From Cotesia glomerata (lineage: Eukaryota; Arthropoda; Insecta; Hymenoptera; Braconidae), in the NCBI RefSeq assembly GCF_020080835.1, contig NC_058160.1:744001-808000 (forward strand): DNA of 64,000 bases, read 5' to 3'. Position 1 is the stretch's first letter, and each line of letters begins with the position of its first letter. The position numbers and the translations under genes were made by a program. Positions 32,613 through 41,972 of this stretch are shown one piece after another. A model generated the notes under the pieces. That model ran no database searches. It was not told the DNA's origin and saw only the letters and a list, made by a program, of their open reading frames with translations.

Positions 32613-33394
32613 ATCAATATATCTACGGTGGATGAAAACAAAATTTATGAAAATATTTTTTGATAAATTTATTTTTGCGGTATTATATAACTTGTTGCCT
32701 GCAAACGATCCAACAAAAAATTTGGAGTTATGCAAAAAAACCCCTTTTTCGAAATCTTTTGATGATATCTCTTAAACGAAAGTGATCGGTACAGAATTGC
32801 AAAAATTATTCCAAAAATACATTTTTGGAAAATTTTATTTTTGAGATTATGCTGAGTAGATTTTTTAGTTTAACTTGCTGTGAGCATTTTTTAGATTTTT
32901 TTTTCGTGAGAGTCATCCAAAGTGGATAAAACCAGACTTATCGATAATTTTGTGAAATTATTTTTAACAATTTTTTAAAAATTAAATAATTATTTTAATT
33001 GTACCTATATAATAAAATAAGAAATGACCCAGTCGCTTTGGAAAAAAAATAAAACTTTGTTACCGGAGGTTTTCAAAAAAAAGATTAAAGTTGAATTTTA
33101 ACTCCGATTGTAAATCACTGTGATATTATTCAAACATTACTTGCGTATTTATTTATTTATTTATCATACATACATAGGTGTTTGTTGTAAAAAATATACA
33201 ATTTAATAAAGTTTGCTGTATCTTTATTGTGATTACATGAAGGATAATGCATTAAAGCAAATTTTATCTTTAACTTACATTCTAATCTAAAATATATATC
33301 TTTTGAAGAAGGTCATTGTTATAATATCAAATTGATATCATTCGTCAATTTTCATCACTGGTTTTTTTGTGTCAGCATCATTTTGATGATCCAA

Positions 33395-34152
33395 CTAACT
33401 ACGGCAGCGGCAAACTCCCTGTTCACACCAGCCTCCATCGAATCCCTTGACTTTGCAGTAGGCCGTACAAGCAGCGTCACCTGCTCCCACTGCTGAGAGA
33501 TCACAGGTATCCCGCGGCAAGCGAAGATGCTTTTCTAGCTTCTGCTGAATTTGTTCTTCTGAAAAAAAAAAACCTTAAGTTTTTCCCGACTGTAATATTT
33601 TAAATAATTAAATTGATGACATGCCATGTAGGTTAACTGGTAGAGTTCCTGATGTGTAATTATAGAGGTCCGGGTTCGATTCCCGGCTTAGTTTCAATCG
33701 CCAAATTTTTCAAACTTGTTCTTTGCTTTTAATTAATTTTTAATTCGTGAAATACTTCAAGCTCGTTTCTATTCAAGAATGCATGAATTGCATCAACTTA
33801 TGTGAAGTAAAAAATTGTCTCGATCTTTTTAGTGATATGAAAATTTTCATTCCGATTTACTTGAATTACCCCTGATTAGAAAAAATAATTCAAAACGACC
33901 GACAATTTTAATTCTTGATTAGGAAATTCAAAAGTATTGCAAAAAATTCAAATTTCGTTTTTTCCAATATTTTTTAATTCGTTTTATTTTTTTTAATCAG
34001 GAACATATCACTAGGCAGACCAAAAGGCATGAAAAAACCAAATTAACTATTGGATAATTTTGTAATAAAATATTGTGTTTACCTTCAACAGGTGCAGAAA
34101 ATACAGCGACTGCAGTTGCGATCAAAAGTAAAAAAACCAGGAATTTAGCCAT
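33395..34152 (-). CDS. Def: Insect defensin (defensin 1)
   Basis: Two exons, 34083-34152 and 33395-33558, phase 1 junction (GTTGAAG|GTAAAC; TTTTCAG|AA), 77 residues. Signal peptide MAKFLVFLLLIATAVAVFSA, acidic propeptide PVEEEQIQQKLEKH, cleavage site RLPR, then a mature peptide beginning DTCDLSAVGAG. Cysteines are C-x11-C-x3-C-x9-C-x4-C-x-C, the cysteine-stabilised alpha-beta defensin fold; the C-terminus is GGWCEQGVCRCRS. Secreted antimicrobial peptide, expected from fat body or haemocytes. TATA-like box at 34251-34260. Compared with its paralogues, the upstream kappaB-like site is degenerate (GGGTTCTCGG at 34323-34332) and the initiator is GCAGT rather than TCAGT. The intron carries a tRNA-like element. 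Confidence 0.95.
33629..33694 (+). repeat. tRNA-like element in defensin 1 intron
   Basis: GTAGGTTAACTGGTAGAG (A-box-like) and GTCCGGGTTCGATTCCCGG (B box, intact T-stem) are spaced as in a tRNA. Acceptor pairing is poor and the anticodon region is AT-rich. Near-identical copies lie at the same intron position in the other two defensin copies (about 40351 and 42209). Confidence 0.55.
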
Positions 34153-34322
34153 CGTAAAAACAAAGTAAAACTTTGAAAATAATATTTTTAGGTCAATAAA
34201 GTTTCTTATGAAGCTCGATTGCTAACTGCTTCGTAAGTTCTCATTTGCCTTTATATATAAAATAGATTTTTGTTGTTTTTTTCTATTAATAAATCATAAA
34301 TTGATTACGAAAATAGTTATGA

Positions 34323-34332
34323 GGGTTCTCGG
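34323..34332. promoter_or_regulatory. Degenerate kappaB-like site of defensin 1
   Basis: GGGTTCTCGG aligns in position with perfect GGGATTCCC in the two paralogous promoters (40675, 43932). Flanking text (AATAGTTA upstream, CACGGACAC downstream) is shared, so the site has decayed here or was never perfected. Confidence 0.55.
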
Positions 34333-34950
34333 AATATTCAACCACGGACACAATTAGAAAAAAAAAATTGTTGTTTGTTTATTAAAATACATTCCAACGG
34401 AAGGGACTAAGAAGTCTCTGGATTTTTGTCTTAAAAACAACTTTCCTTATCTTTATTAGTTTGTAAGCGACAGAAATGAATAACGAATTTATTTTTTATT
34501 CAGTTATCTATTTATATATCTTATAGGGGATCTCGGACAAATACAAGATCATCGATTTCATCAATATGTCTTTTATGAAAATAATATTTGTTTGAGTATT
34601 TATTAATACTTAAGTAATATTAATTGTGTTCATCTAGGCTAATAAATGGAGAGCCGGTTTTTTTGTCCTTTTTTTTTTTTTTTAACTGAAACTTTCAATA
34701 CTCATTACAATTTTTTTTTTCATATCAATTATTATTCATTTTTGTAAGAAAGACGCGGGAATGTTATAATGATTGCACATTAAAAGTTACAATGAATAGT
34801 AGCTAAAATAATTACATGGATAAAAAGCGCATGCCAATTCGATAGAATTGGGAATCTGTGCAAGTTAAAACAATTCTCTAATTAAATTTCAAGTCTAGAT
34901 ATAAAAATGCAATTCTATAAAGCGCCCAGTAGAGCGGGCGAGTAACAGCT

Positions 34951-36404
34951 ACACGGAGAGAATTTTATGTTAACGGCAACCATCTCTATTTTGTAGCTTC
35001 TACTATCCAGGATGGTTATTAACTTTTGCAAAGTTGAGATGATAAATGCAACTATCCGGCGATTGTAATTAGTACAATCAGTATATAGTAATTCCCGCAA
35101 TTATGATGATACGGTTTATTATCTAGATGGTAACTTTTACCATCGGAGATAGTTAAAATCATCATGATTGCAATCATATAAAAAACTATACAGGAAGTAT
35201 AAAAAACTAAACTTTTTCGATTTTAGAGTCAGAATATAATAACATTCTAATGTTTGACATAAGAGTGAGTATTGAAAAAAGTATATCTATATTATTAAGA
35301 GAATAACAAGAATTTTGTCTCCAGGATAGTCATATGATAAAATGGGTTTTTTTAGTGAAATTTAGTGTCATTGCAAAGGTCTTGACTTGAATTTGCGCCT
35401 TTTCAACGTTTCATATATCATTCTCATCGACAGTCAATTTATCATGATAAGTGGACTCTGTTATGCAATAATGTGTTAAGTACGTAGGATTTCCATAGCA
35501 CAACAGATTAATGTATAACAGTATCCAAGTATTTAGGCTGCATTCGGAAATGCTCCATTTCTAGACACATAATTAAGAAATGACCTTTTATCTTGTTAAA
35601 TATTGACATTTTTAAAGATATAAGCTCATCCCGACATTACACTCATCGAGACCTTTCATTTGAGTACCCACATCAATTTTCCATATATTTTATATATTTA
35701 TATATATATGTATACATCAAAAATATATTAAAAATGCATGTGGGTACTCGAATGAAAGCTCTTGATTAGTGTGACATCAGGATGAGCTTACACCTTTAAA
35801 AATATCAATAATTAAGAAATGACCTTGTATCTTGTAAACTATTGACATTTTTAAATATATAAATTCACCCAGACATTACAGTCATCGAGACCTTTCATTT
35901 GAATACCCACATCAATTTTTCATATATTTTATATATTTATATATGAAAAATATATCAAAATACGTATGGATACTCAAATAAAAACTCTTGATGAGTGTAA
36001 CATTGGGATGAGCTTATATCTTCAAAAATGTCAATATTTAAAAAAGTACAGTGCAATTTAACAAAAGTCATTATTTAATAAAGCGAAATTTTTGTTTATT
36101 TATAATTCACAAGTCACGGTAGTTACATAGTGACTAATCATATTACTAGCTGCGATGGTAATAATTACCATCATGATTGTAGAATTTACAATCAACATGA
36201 TTTTAGCGGTTAACATATATTATGATTAAGTTTACCATCTTTAAGTTACCAACCAGATGGTAATAATTATTATCCAGATGGTAAATGTAACTATCTGGAT
36301 GGTTCAGTTAACAATTTGGATAGTTCTTGCAATCATTCATACAAAGAAGCCTGTTTTTACAACACTCGGATAGTTGTATTTACCATTAAATTCTCTCCGT
36401 GTAG
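34951..36404. mobile_element. Large inverted-end element with nested palindromic element
   Basis: The ends CTACACGGAGAGAATTT (34951) and its reverse complement (36388-36404) frame 1.45 kb. The outer parts are rich in ATGGTAA/TTACCAT words. The middle (about 35285-36155) is an inverted copy of the double-palindrome element at 23350-24070, with hairpins at about 35603-35813 and 35847-36033. This looks like one element inserted in another. Confidence 0.65.
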
Positions 36405-36473
36405 TATTTTATATTTTATTATTGAGATTATGCTGAGTAAATTTTTTAGTTAATTAATAAAAATCAGGTTGAT

Positions 36474-36560
36474 CAGACCACAAACGCAATGTTGACAATT
36501 ATTTCACACTTTATTGCAACGTTTCGTCGGACATCCCGACTTCTTCAGGCAATCTACAAA
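36474..36560 (-). mobile_element. Possible retroelement 3' tail remnant
   Basis: On the minus strand it reads GCCTGAAGAAGTCGGGATGT, then CCGACGAAACGTTGCAATAA. A short hairpin (TCGGGATGTCCGA) followed by GAAACGTTGCAATAAA is a wording I associate with Penelope-type or related retroelement tails. No coding remains are visible. Confidence 0.3.
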
Positions 36561-36769
36561 AACATACATTAAATAAATACATTGTTAAATAAACCTGTCA
36601 AATTACAAATTGTCAAAACATTAAGTCATAAATATCATTTTTTCAATACATATAAAATTACAATATTCCATAAAATGTTATATACAAAATTATTTTTTAT
36701 ATATTCAAATTAAACGCATACAAATACATAACAAAACATAAATTTTTTAGTTTAGTTTTCTCCTTCAAA

Positions 36770-37300
36770 AAATTCAAAAATTTTACTCAAAAAAAATCTA
36801 AAAGCTTTCTGTATAGTCTTCTTTTTCATTTAAAGTAATTTTTTCCAAACCTGCTTCTGAAATAATCCCAATCGACTTGACCTTACGTCGTTACAAATTT
36901 GTGTCTTACTATTTATACCCATTTCATCAACCGATAACTGTCTTTAGTCTTGCAAGCGGCAAATTTTAACTCGCTCTTGTCAACTGCAACCCAAAAATAA
37001 TAATAATAATAATTACAATAACAAACAATAAGTTTAATTAAACTTAAACTTTGATTATAAATTACAGTATTATTGTTCAATATTTAAATGACTTGTGAAT
37101 TAGCGATCAATTTATCGCTCTTTTTTTACGTCGAGTTTTATCCTCAAAAAGCCTCCATGGATGATTACAACGAACTGTTCAGAGTTAAACTCAATTTTTT
37201 TTTTGTCAGTATCACAAGTTATAAGCAGATTTATCATCACAAATTTCTAAATTACTCCCAAATTTTGGTGTAAGTAAAGTAAAATTGAAAATTAAAATTT
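36770..37300. repeat. Segmental duplication flanking the defensin array, copy 1
   Basis: About 500 bp, including CCAAACCTGCTTCTGAAATA and CATCAACCGATAACTGTCTT, recur at about 44545-45300, with a partial trace at about 33080-33150. The second copy has an insertion (44590-44935). No reading frame is shared. It is the flank of an amplified unit. Confidence 0.7.
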
Positions 37301-37495
37301 AAGAAGTTATCAAAAAGCTTATGAATGGCAAGAGAAAGATTTGTTTTACTTTTCAGGGCGATAATTTATAGTTAAACACATTTAAAATCTTTTACTTTTT
37401 TGTAAAATTTCACTGTTTATTAAATTAATGTTATGTAACAATAATATCAATAATAACAATATGGAATATTGTTTTTTTTTTTTTTTTTTTTTTTT

Positions 37496-38661
37496 TTAAC
37501 AGCAACGGCAAGATCCGTTTTCGCTGTAACCTCCAGAGTATTTCTTGTAAATCAGGCATTCGTGTGAACAATTGTATACATCTTCAGGAACGGACCCTGA
37601 TGGATCCCGAGTGAAAATTTTTTCACACTTAGAAAAATGTGAATTTTGCTTATGTGGCTTTTCTGACTGGGCTGGATTTTCATCTGTGATAAAAAAAGAT
37701 TTTATTTAATATATTTTTCCTTGATGAATATTCCCTCTCTTATAGAAAAAGTATAAATCTTTAAAAGTCATTGATAAAAAATACTCAAAAAAATTTTCCA
37801 AAATCAGTAAGAGCTAAATGGCTTTTGTATGTGATATATGTAAAAAATTGTTCATATATATTTCGTAAAAAAAATTATTGATGTCTGATAAGTCTGTCTA
37901 TAATTTTTTATATATCTCAATTTACTAATATATAGCCGGATTAGAAAATCTTTTTCTTGGAGGATGATATTCTTCCTCAATTTAGCAATTTTTGTTTTAG
38001 ATAAATAATTCTGAAGAAACTGTAAAATTATTATGCATAGATCGAAAAAAAAAAATGAACGATTCAAGATAAAAATTCTCAAGCAAAGAAAATAATTCCA
38101 AAGAGTTTCATTGTTTTAAATCACGAAAAAAATTTTTTAATCAAGAATTTTTCTAAAAAATCAAGTTAATTTTTTTTTAATCTACTAACAAATTGAAATT
38201 TAAAAAAATCAATAAGACATTGAATATTTTCGTCGGGTAATTGTATTCACGCATTTATTCCGCTTGTGGAATTATTTATAAAATTCTCTATTTATTAGCT
38301 TGCAATCATTAAATAAAAATAAGATGACATTAATTTCAGGCTCAAAATTTATTTACAATTTCTTATGATCTGTCAATGAGTTCAAATTTAATTTTATTGA
38401 TTAAAATAAATAAAACATTTAATTATTGACATTTTGACGTCAATCCATTTTATTTGACATGACCTTGTTAGTTCTTTAATAATTAAATAAATAAATAAAT
38501 AATTTAAGATACTCATATAGTGAAAATAAAATGTAAAATATCTTGTTTGAAATAAATCAACAATTTATAAACAAAAAAGTATTATATTCACCTGTAGTTG
38601 GTGCAGACAATACAGCAACTGCAGTTGCAATCAAAAGGAAGAAAACTAGGAGTTTGGCCAT
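37496..38661 (-). CDS. Divergent defensin-like secreted peptide, CRCC type (gene 2)
   Basis: Exons 38592-38661 and 37496-37683, phase 1 junction (ACTACAG|GTGAAT; TATCACAG|AT), 85 residues. Signal peptide MAKLLVFFLLIATAVAVLSA; propeptide polar, without a clear RxxR site; core C-x18-C-x3-C-x15-C-x-C-C ending GGYSENGSCRCC. Spacing is identical to the gene at 28658-30972, while many residues differ (NCSHECLIYKKY versus NCLHECVIYKKY). This indicates a maintained fold rather than random decay. TATA-like box at 38747-38756 and TCAGT initiator near 38721-38725. A run of about 27 T follows the stop on the plus-strand view. Confidence 0.88.
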
Positions 38662-38870
38662 TGTGAAAAAATTAAGATTCAGATTATATTAATAACGTTT
38701 CTTGCGAAGCTCAACTGCTCACTGATTCTTAAATTCTTCTTTGCCTTTATATATAAAATCGATTTCCGTTATTTCTCAGTATTAATAAGTTATAAGTTTG
38801 TTGCAGAACGAGAACATCAGACATCGAAACAAGCTGCCTAATAATAATATCCTTGTCTTACTAATGTATA

Positions 38871-39300
38871 CAGGGTGTCCCAGAAGTAACGGACGCCATT
38901 GTAGCATCTGATGAAAAAAATAATTCTGAGACGAAAAGTCCTTAGCCATTTTTTAATTAACCTCATAGATAATTAATTATTAATTAAAAATAACGTCTCT
39001 TTATTTTTTAGAGAAAGAGCGCCAGTGTCCAGTAAAGTGCGTGCCAAATAAAGACACAACTAACTGTATAGCCTACCTAGTCACACATATTTACTTACGC
39101 ATTCACACGTGCAAGCGTCTTCGTTTTGAACGCACTTGACTGGACACTAGTGCTCTCTCTCTAACGTATAAAAGGACGTTATTGTAATTAATAATTAATT
39201 ATCTATGCGTCTGATTGAAAAATAGCTAAGGACTTTTCGTCTCAGAATTATTTTGTTTATCAGATGCTACAATGGCGTCCGTTACTTCTGGGACACCCTG
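38871..39300. mobile_element. Mariner-like MITE, CAGGGTGTCCCAGAAGTAAC ends
   Basis: Terminal inverted repeats of about 85 bp begin CAGGGTGTCCCAGAAGTAAC at both ends. The element is 430 bp and is flanked by TATA on each side, fitting a TA target duplication of Tc1/mariner elements. The interior is also near-palindromic (GAGCGCCAGTGTCCAGT and its counterpart). No transposase. Confidence 0.88.
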
Positions 39301-40049
39301 TATAACAATTATTAATTTCTGGGGTTATTCCCAGAATATCGTTATTAATTTACAGACGTTTAATATTTATAATGTAAAGGAATCCTGGATAGATACTCAT
39401 AATAAAATTTGAACGTTTTACTCTTTGTAATTATTTTTATCTTATTAAGTTTCAGGTCCTATCTTTTTCTCTCTTTGCAGATTTACACTGAGAGACAATT
39501 TTATTTAATAGTAATAAAAAATTTTAAATTGGAGTTGAAAAAAAAACTTATTAGTTAATATTAATAAAATTATATTTCATATGAATAAAATTTTATTAGT
39601 ATTTAATAAAAATTTTCACAGTAAAATCTTTTAATAAATATTTCAATAAATAAATAGTATAAAGATTTTTTAACTAGACATCCTAACCTAACCTACTTGT
39701 TTACTTCCCCTTCCCCTTTTTTAGCAAAATAAATAGTAATAAAATTTTATTACTATTAAATAAAATTGTCTCTCAATGTATAAATTTTTCTTAAACAAAT
39801 AAAACTTTAATAAAATATGTAATTATTAGAGGTGTTGGTGATAAAAAATATACAATTTAATAAATTCCTTTGCATTTTTATTGTGATTATTTGAAGAATA
39901 ATTCACTGTATAAAATTTTATCTTAAAATTATATTAGAATTTAGAATATTTTTTTCAAAACGGTTACAGATATATAGGTTATCCATTTAATGCTATTTGC
40001 CAATTTTTGCCACCGAGTATTCTGTGTCGACATCATTTTGATGACCCAA

Positions 40050-40508
40050 CTAACGACGGCAATGACAGACGTCATTCTCACACCAGCCTCGTGTGCATCC
40101 CTGGGTTAGGCAGTGGAGCGCACAAAATGTGTGACCTGGATTTGATCTATTGAGAACATCACAGGTAACCCGTCGAAAACGAAGGTGCTTTTCTGGCTCT
40201 TGCTGAATTTGTTCTTCTGCAAAAAAAAACCTTAAGTTTTTCCTGATCGTAATATTTTAAATAATTAAGTTGATGAAATGTAATATAAGTAAATGTGAAT
40301 GGTTATTTTCAATTCTTTACATGCTATCCATCCGTACTTATATAAACCTAGTAGGTTAACTGGTAGAGTTCCTGATATGTAATTATAGAGGTCTGGGTTC
40401 GATTCCCGGCTTAGTTTCAATCCCCAAATTTTTCAAAGTTGTTCTTTGCTTTAAATTAATTTTTAATTCAGTTGCGATCAAAAGTAAGAAAACCAGGAAT
40501 TTGGCCAT
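40050..40508 (-). pseudogene. Broken defensin copy (defensin 2), exon 1 truncated
   Basis: The mature-peptide exon (40050-40216) is open and defensin-like: EEQIQQEPEKHLRFRR, then VTCDVLNRSNPGHTFCALHC and GWCENDVCHCRR. The signal exon begins normally (MAKFLVFLLLIAT, from 40508), but the rest of exon 1, the GTAAAC donor and most of the intron are missing relative to defensin 1. GATCGCAACT runs straight into AATTAAAAATTAATTT, which in the paralogue lies about 385 bp further into the intron. The frame then reads into the tRNA-like element and stops. The mature region also has a seventh, unpaired cysteine (TQGCTRG). The promoter still has a perfect kappaB site, TATA-like and TCAGT elements. Probably non-functional unless a new donor is used. 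Confidence 0.75.
40351..40416 (+). repeat. tRNA-like element in defensin 2 remnant
   Basis: Same sequence as at 33629 and 42209, with T-stem GTCTGGGTTCGATTCCCGG. Its presence in three defensin introns dates the insertion before the duplications. Confidence 0.55.
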
Positions 40509-40674
40509 CGTAAAAACAAAGTAAAACTTTAAAAATAATATTTTCAGGTCAATAAAGTTTTTTATGAAGCTCGATTGTTAACTGATTCGCAAGTTCTTAT
40601 ATTCGCATTTATATATGAAATTCAATTCTCCATATATTTTAAGGAATCGTAAGTTTGTAGCAGAAATAGTTAAT

Positions 40675-40683
40675 GGGATTCCC
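40675..40683. promoter_or_regulatory. Perfect kappaB palindrome upstream of defensin 2
   Basis: GGGATTCCC lies 167-175 bases upstream of the ATG at 40508, about 60 bases upstream of the TATATATGA box. It matches the NF-kappaB (Rel/Dorsal/Relish) binding consensus known to drive insect antimicrobial peptide genes. Confidence 0.7.
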
Positions 40684-40761
40684 AAAATAATCAATCACCG
40701 ACACAATCAAAGAAAACGAAAAAACTAATGTTGTAGTTTGTTTGCCCAATAACATTTTATA

Positions 40762-41524
40762 TACACGCATAAATAGTATATTACACACCTAGGGAAGTAA
40801 AGTAAGAAATGTCTCAGATCACATGTAATTGTCGGCCGAGGCGAAGCCGAGGTTGACAAACATGTGATCTGAGGCTTTCTTTTTTACTTCCCGTGGAGTG
40901 TATACTATTTTTTTGCTCGACGAAGGCAGAAAGCGGCACTTTCGTTTAGCGCAGCGGGCCGAAAGTTGACGCTTTCTGCCCGTCGAGCAAAAAATGATTT
41001 TGTTGAAATAACAAAAGACGGGATAACTGAAAAATATGTTCTGGTAACAAATGAGTGTTGTTATAGTAACAAATTCATTAGTCGCATTCACAAAATGTTT
41101 CAAGTTGTACTAACAAACCAGTCTGTTAAATCACCAAATCAATTTGTTGTCCTGCAATAACAAAACTAATTTGTTGCTAAAATATTTTCCAAATCAAATA
41201 TCACTGATTATAGCATATTTTTAAATTATGGATTCTTATAAAATTTAATGTAACATTTAATGTAAATTTATTTGTTATTTTAATAGAATAATTTTGCTGT
41301 TTCAACAAAAAAAATTTGTTATACTTACTAAATTATTTTGTCGAATCTACTTAAAGATTTTGCTATAGTAACTAAATTGTTTTGTTGTTATATAACATAT
41401 CAATAACTTGCTATAACCTAAATTTTGTTATTTTAACATATAATTTGTTATTCCTATGTTAACAAATGCATTTGTTACCAGAACATGTCTTAGGTTATTT
41501 TAACAAAATTTTTTTCTGCGTGTA
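40762..41524. mobile_element. Insertion upstream of defensin 2, TACACGCA ends
   Basis: Compared with the defensin 3 upstream region, DNA between AATAACATTTTA and the GGCTGAGGAA stretch is interrupted here. The ends are TACACGCA (40762) and TGCGTGTA (41524). It contains a double-hairpin copy (40765-40992, inverted relative to 24255-24480) and an AT-rich part rich in AACAAAT/ATTTGTT words. Confidence 0.65.
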
Positions 41525-41972
41525 CAGAAAAGGCTGAGGAACCCCCGAATTTTAGTTCTAATGATAAATCCCTTATCTATATCGGTTTATACATAACGGC
41601 AGTTATAAATCACGACTTAATTTTTTTATTAAGTCATTTATTTTCATCGTAAAGGAATCCCAGACAGACACAAGCTCATCGATCTCATCAATATGTCTTT
41701 TATAGAAATAATATTTGTTTGAATTATCGCAGTGAGCAAAAGAGATGACCTCTCAATATCTGGCAATGAAATATTTATGATTATATTTATAGTTTAAATT
41801 TTATCAACATATTATAATTATGATCAATTGAAGAATAATTCACTGTATCAAATTTTATATTCTAATTGAGAGTATTTTTTTTTAACAATCATAGATATAT
41901 AAATTATCCATTAAATGCTATTTGCCAATTTTTATCGCTGAGTATTTTGTTGATATCATTGCAATGATCCAA

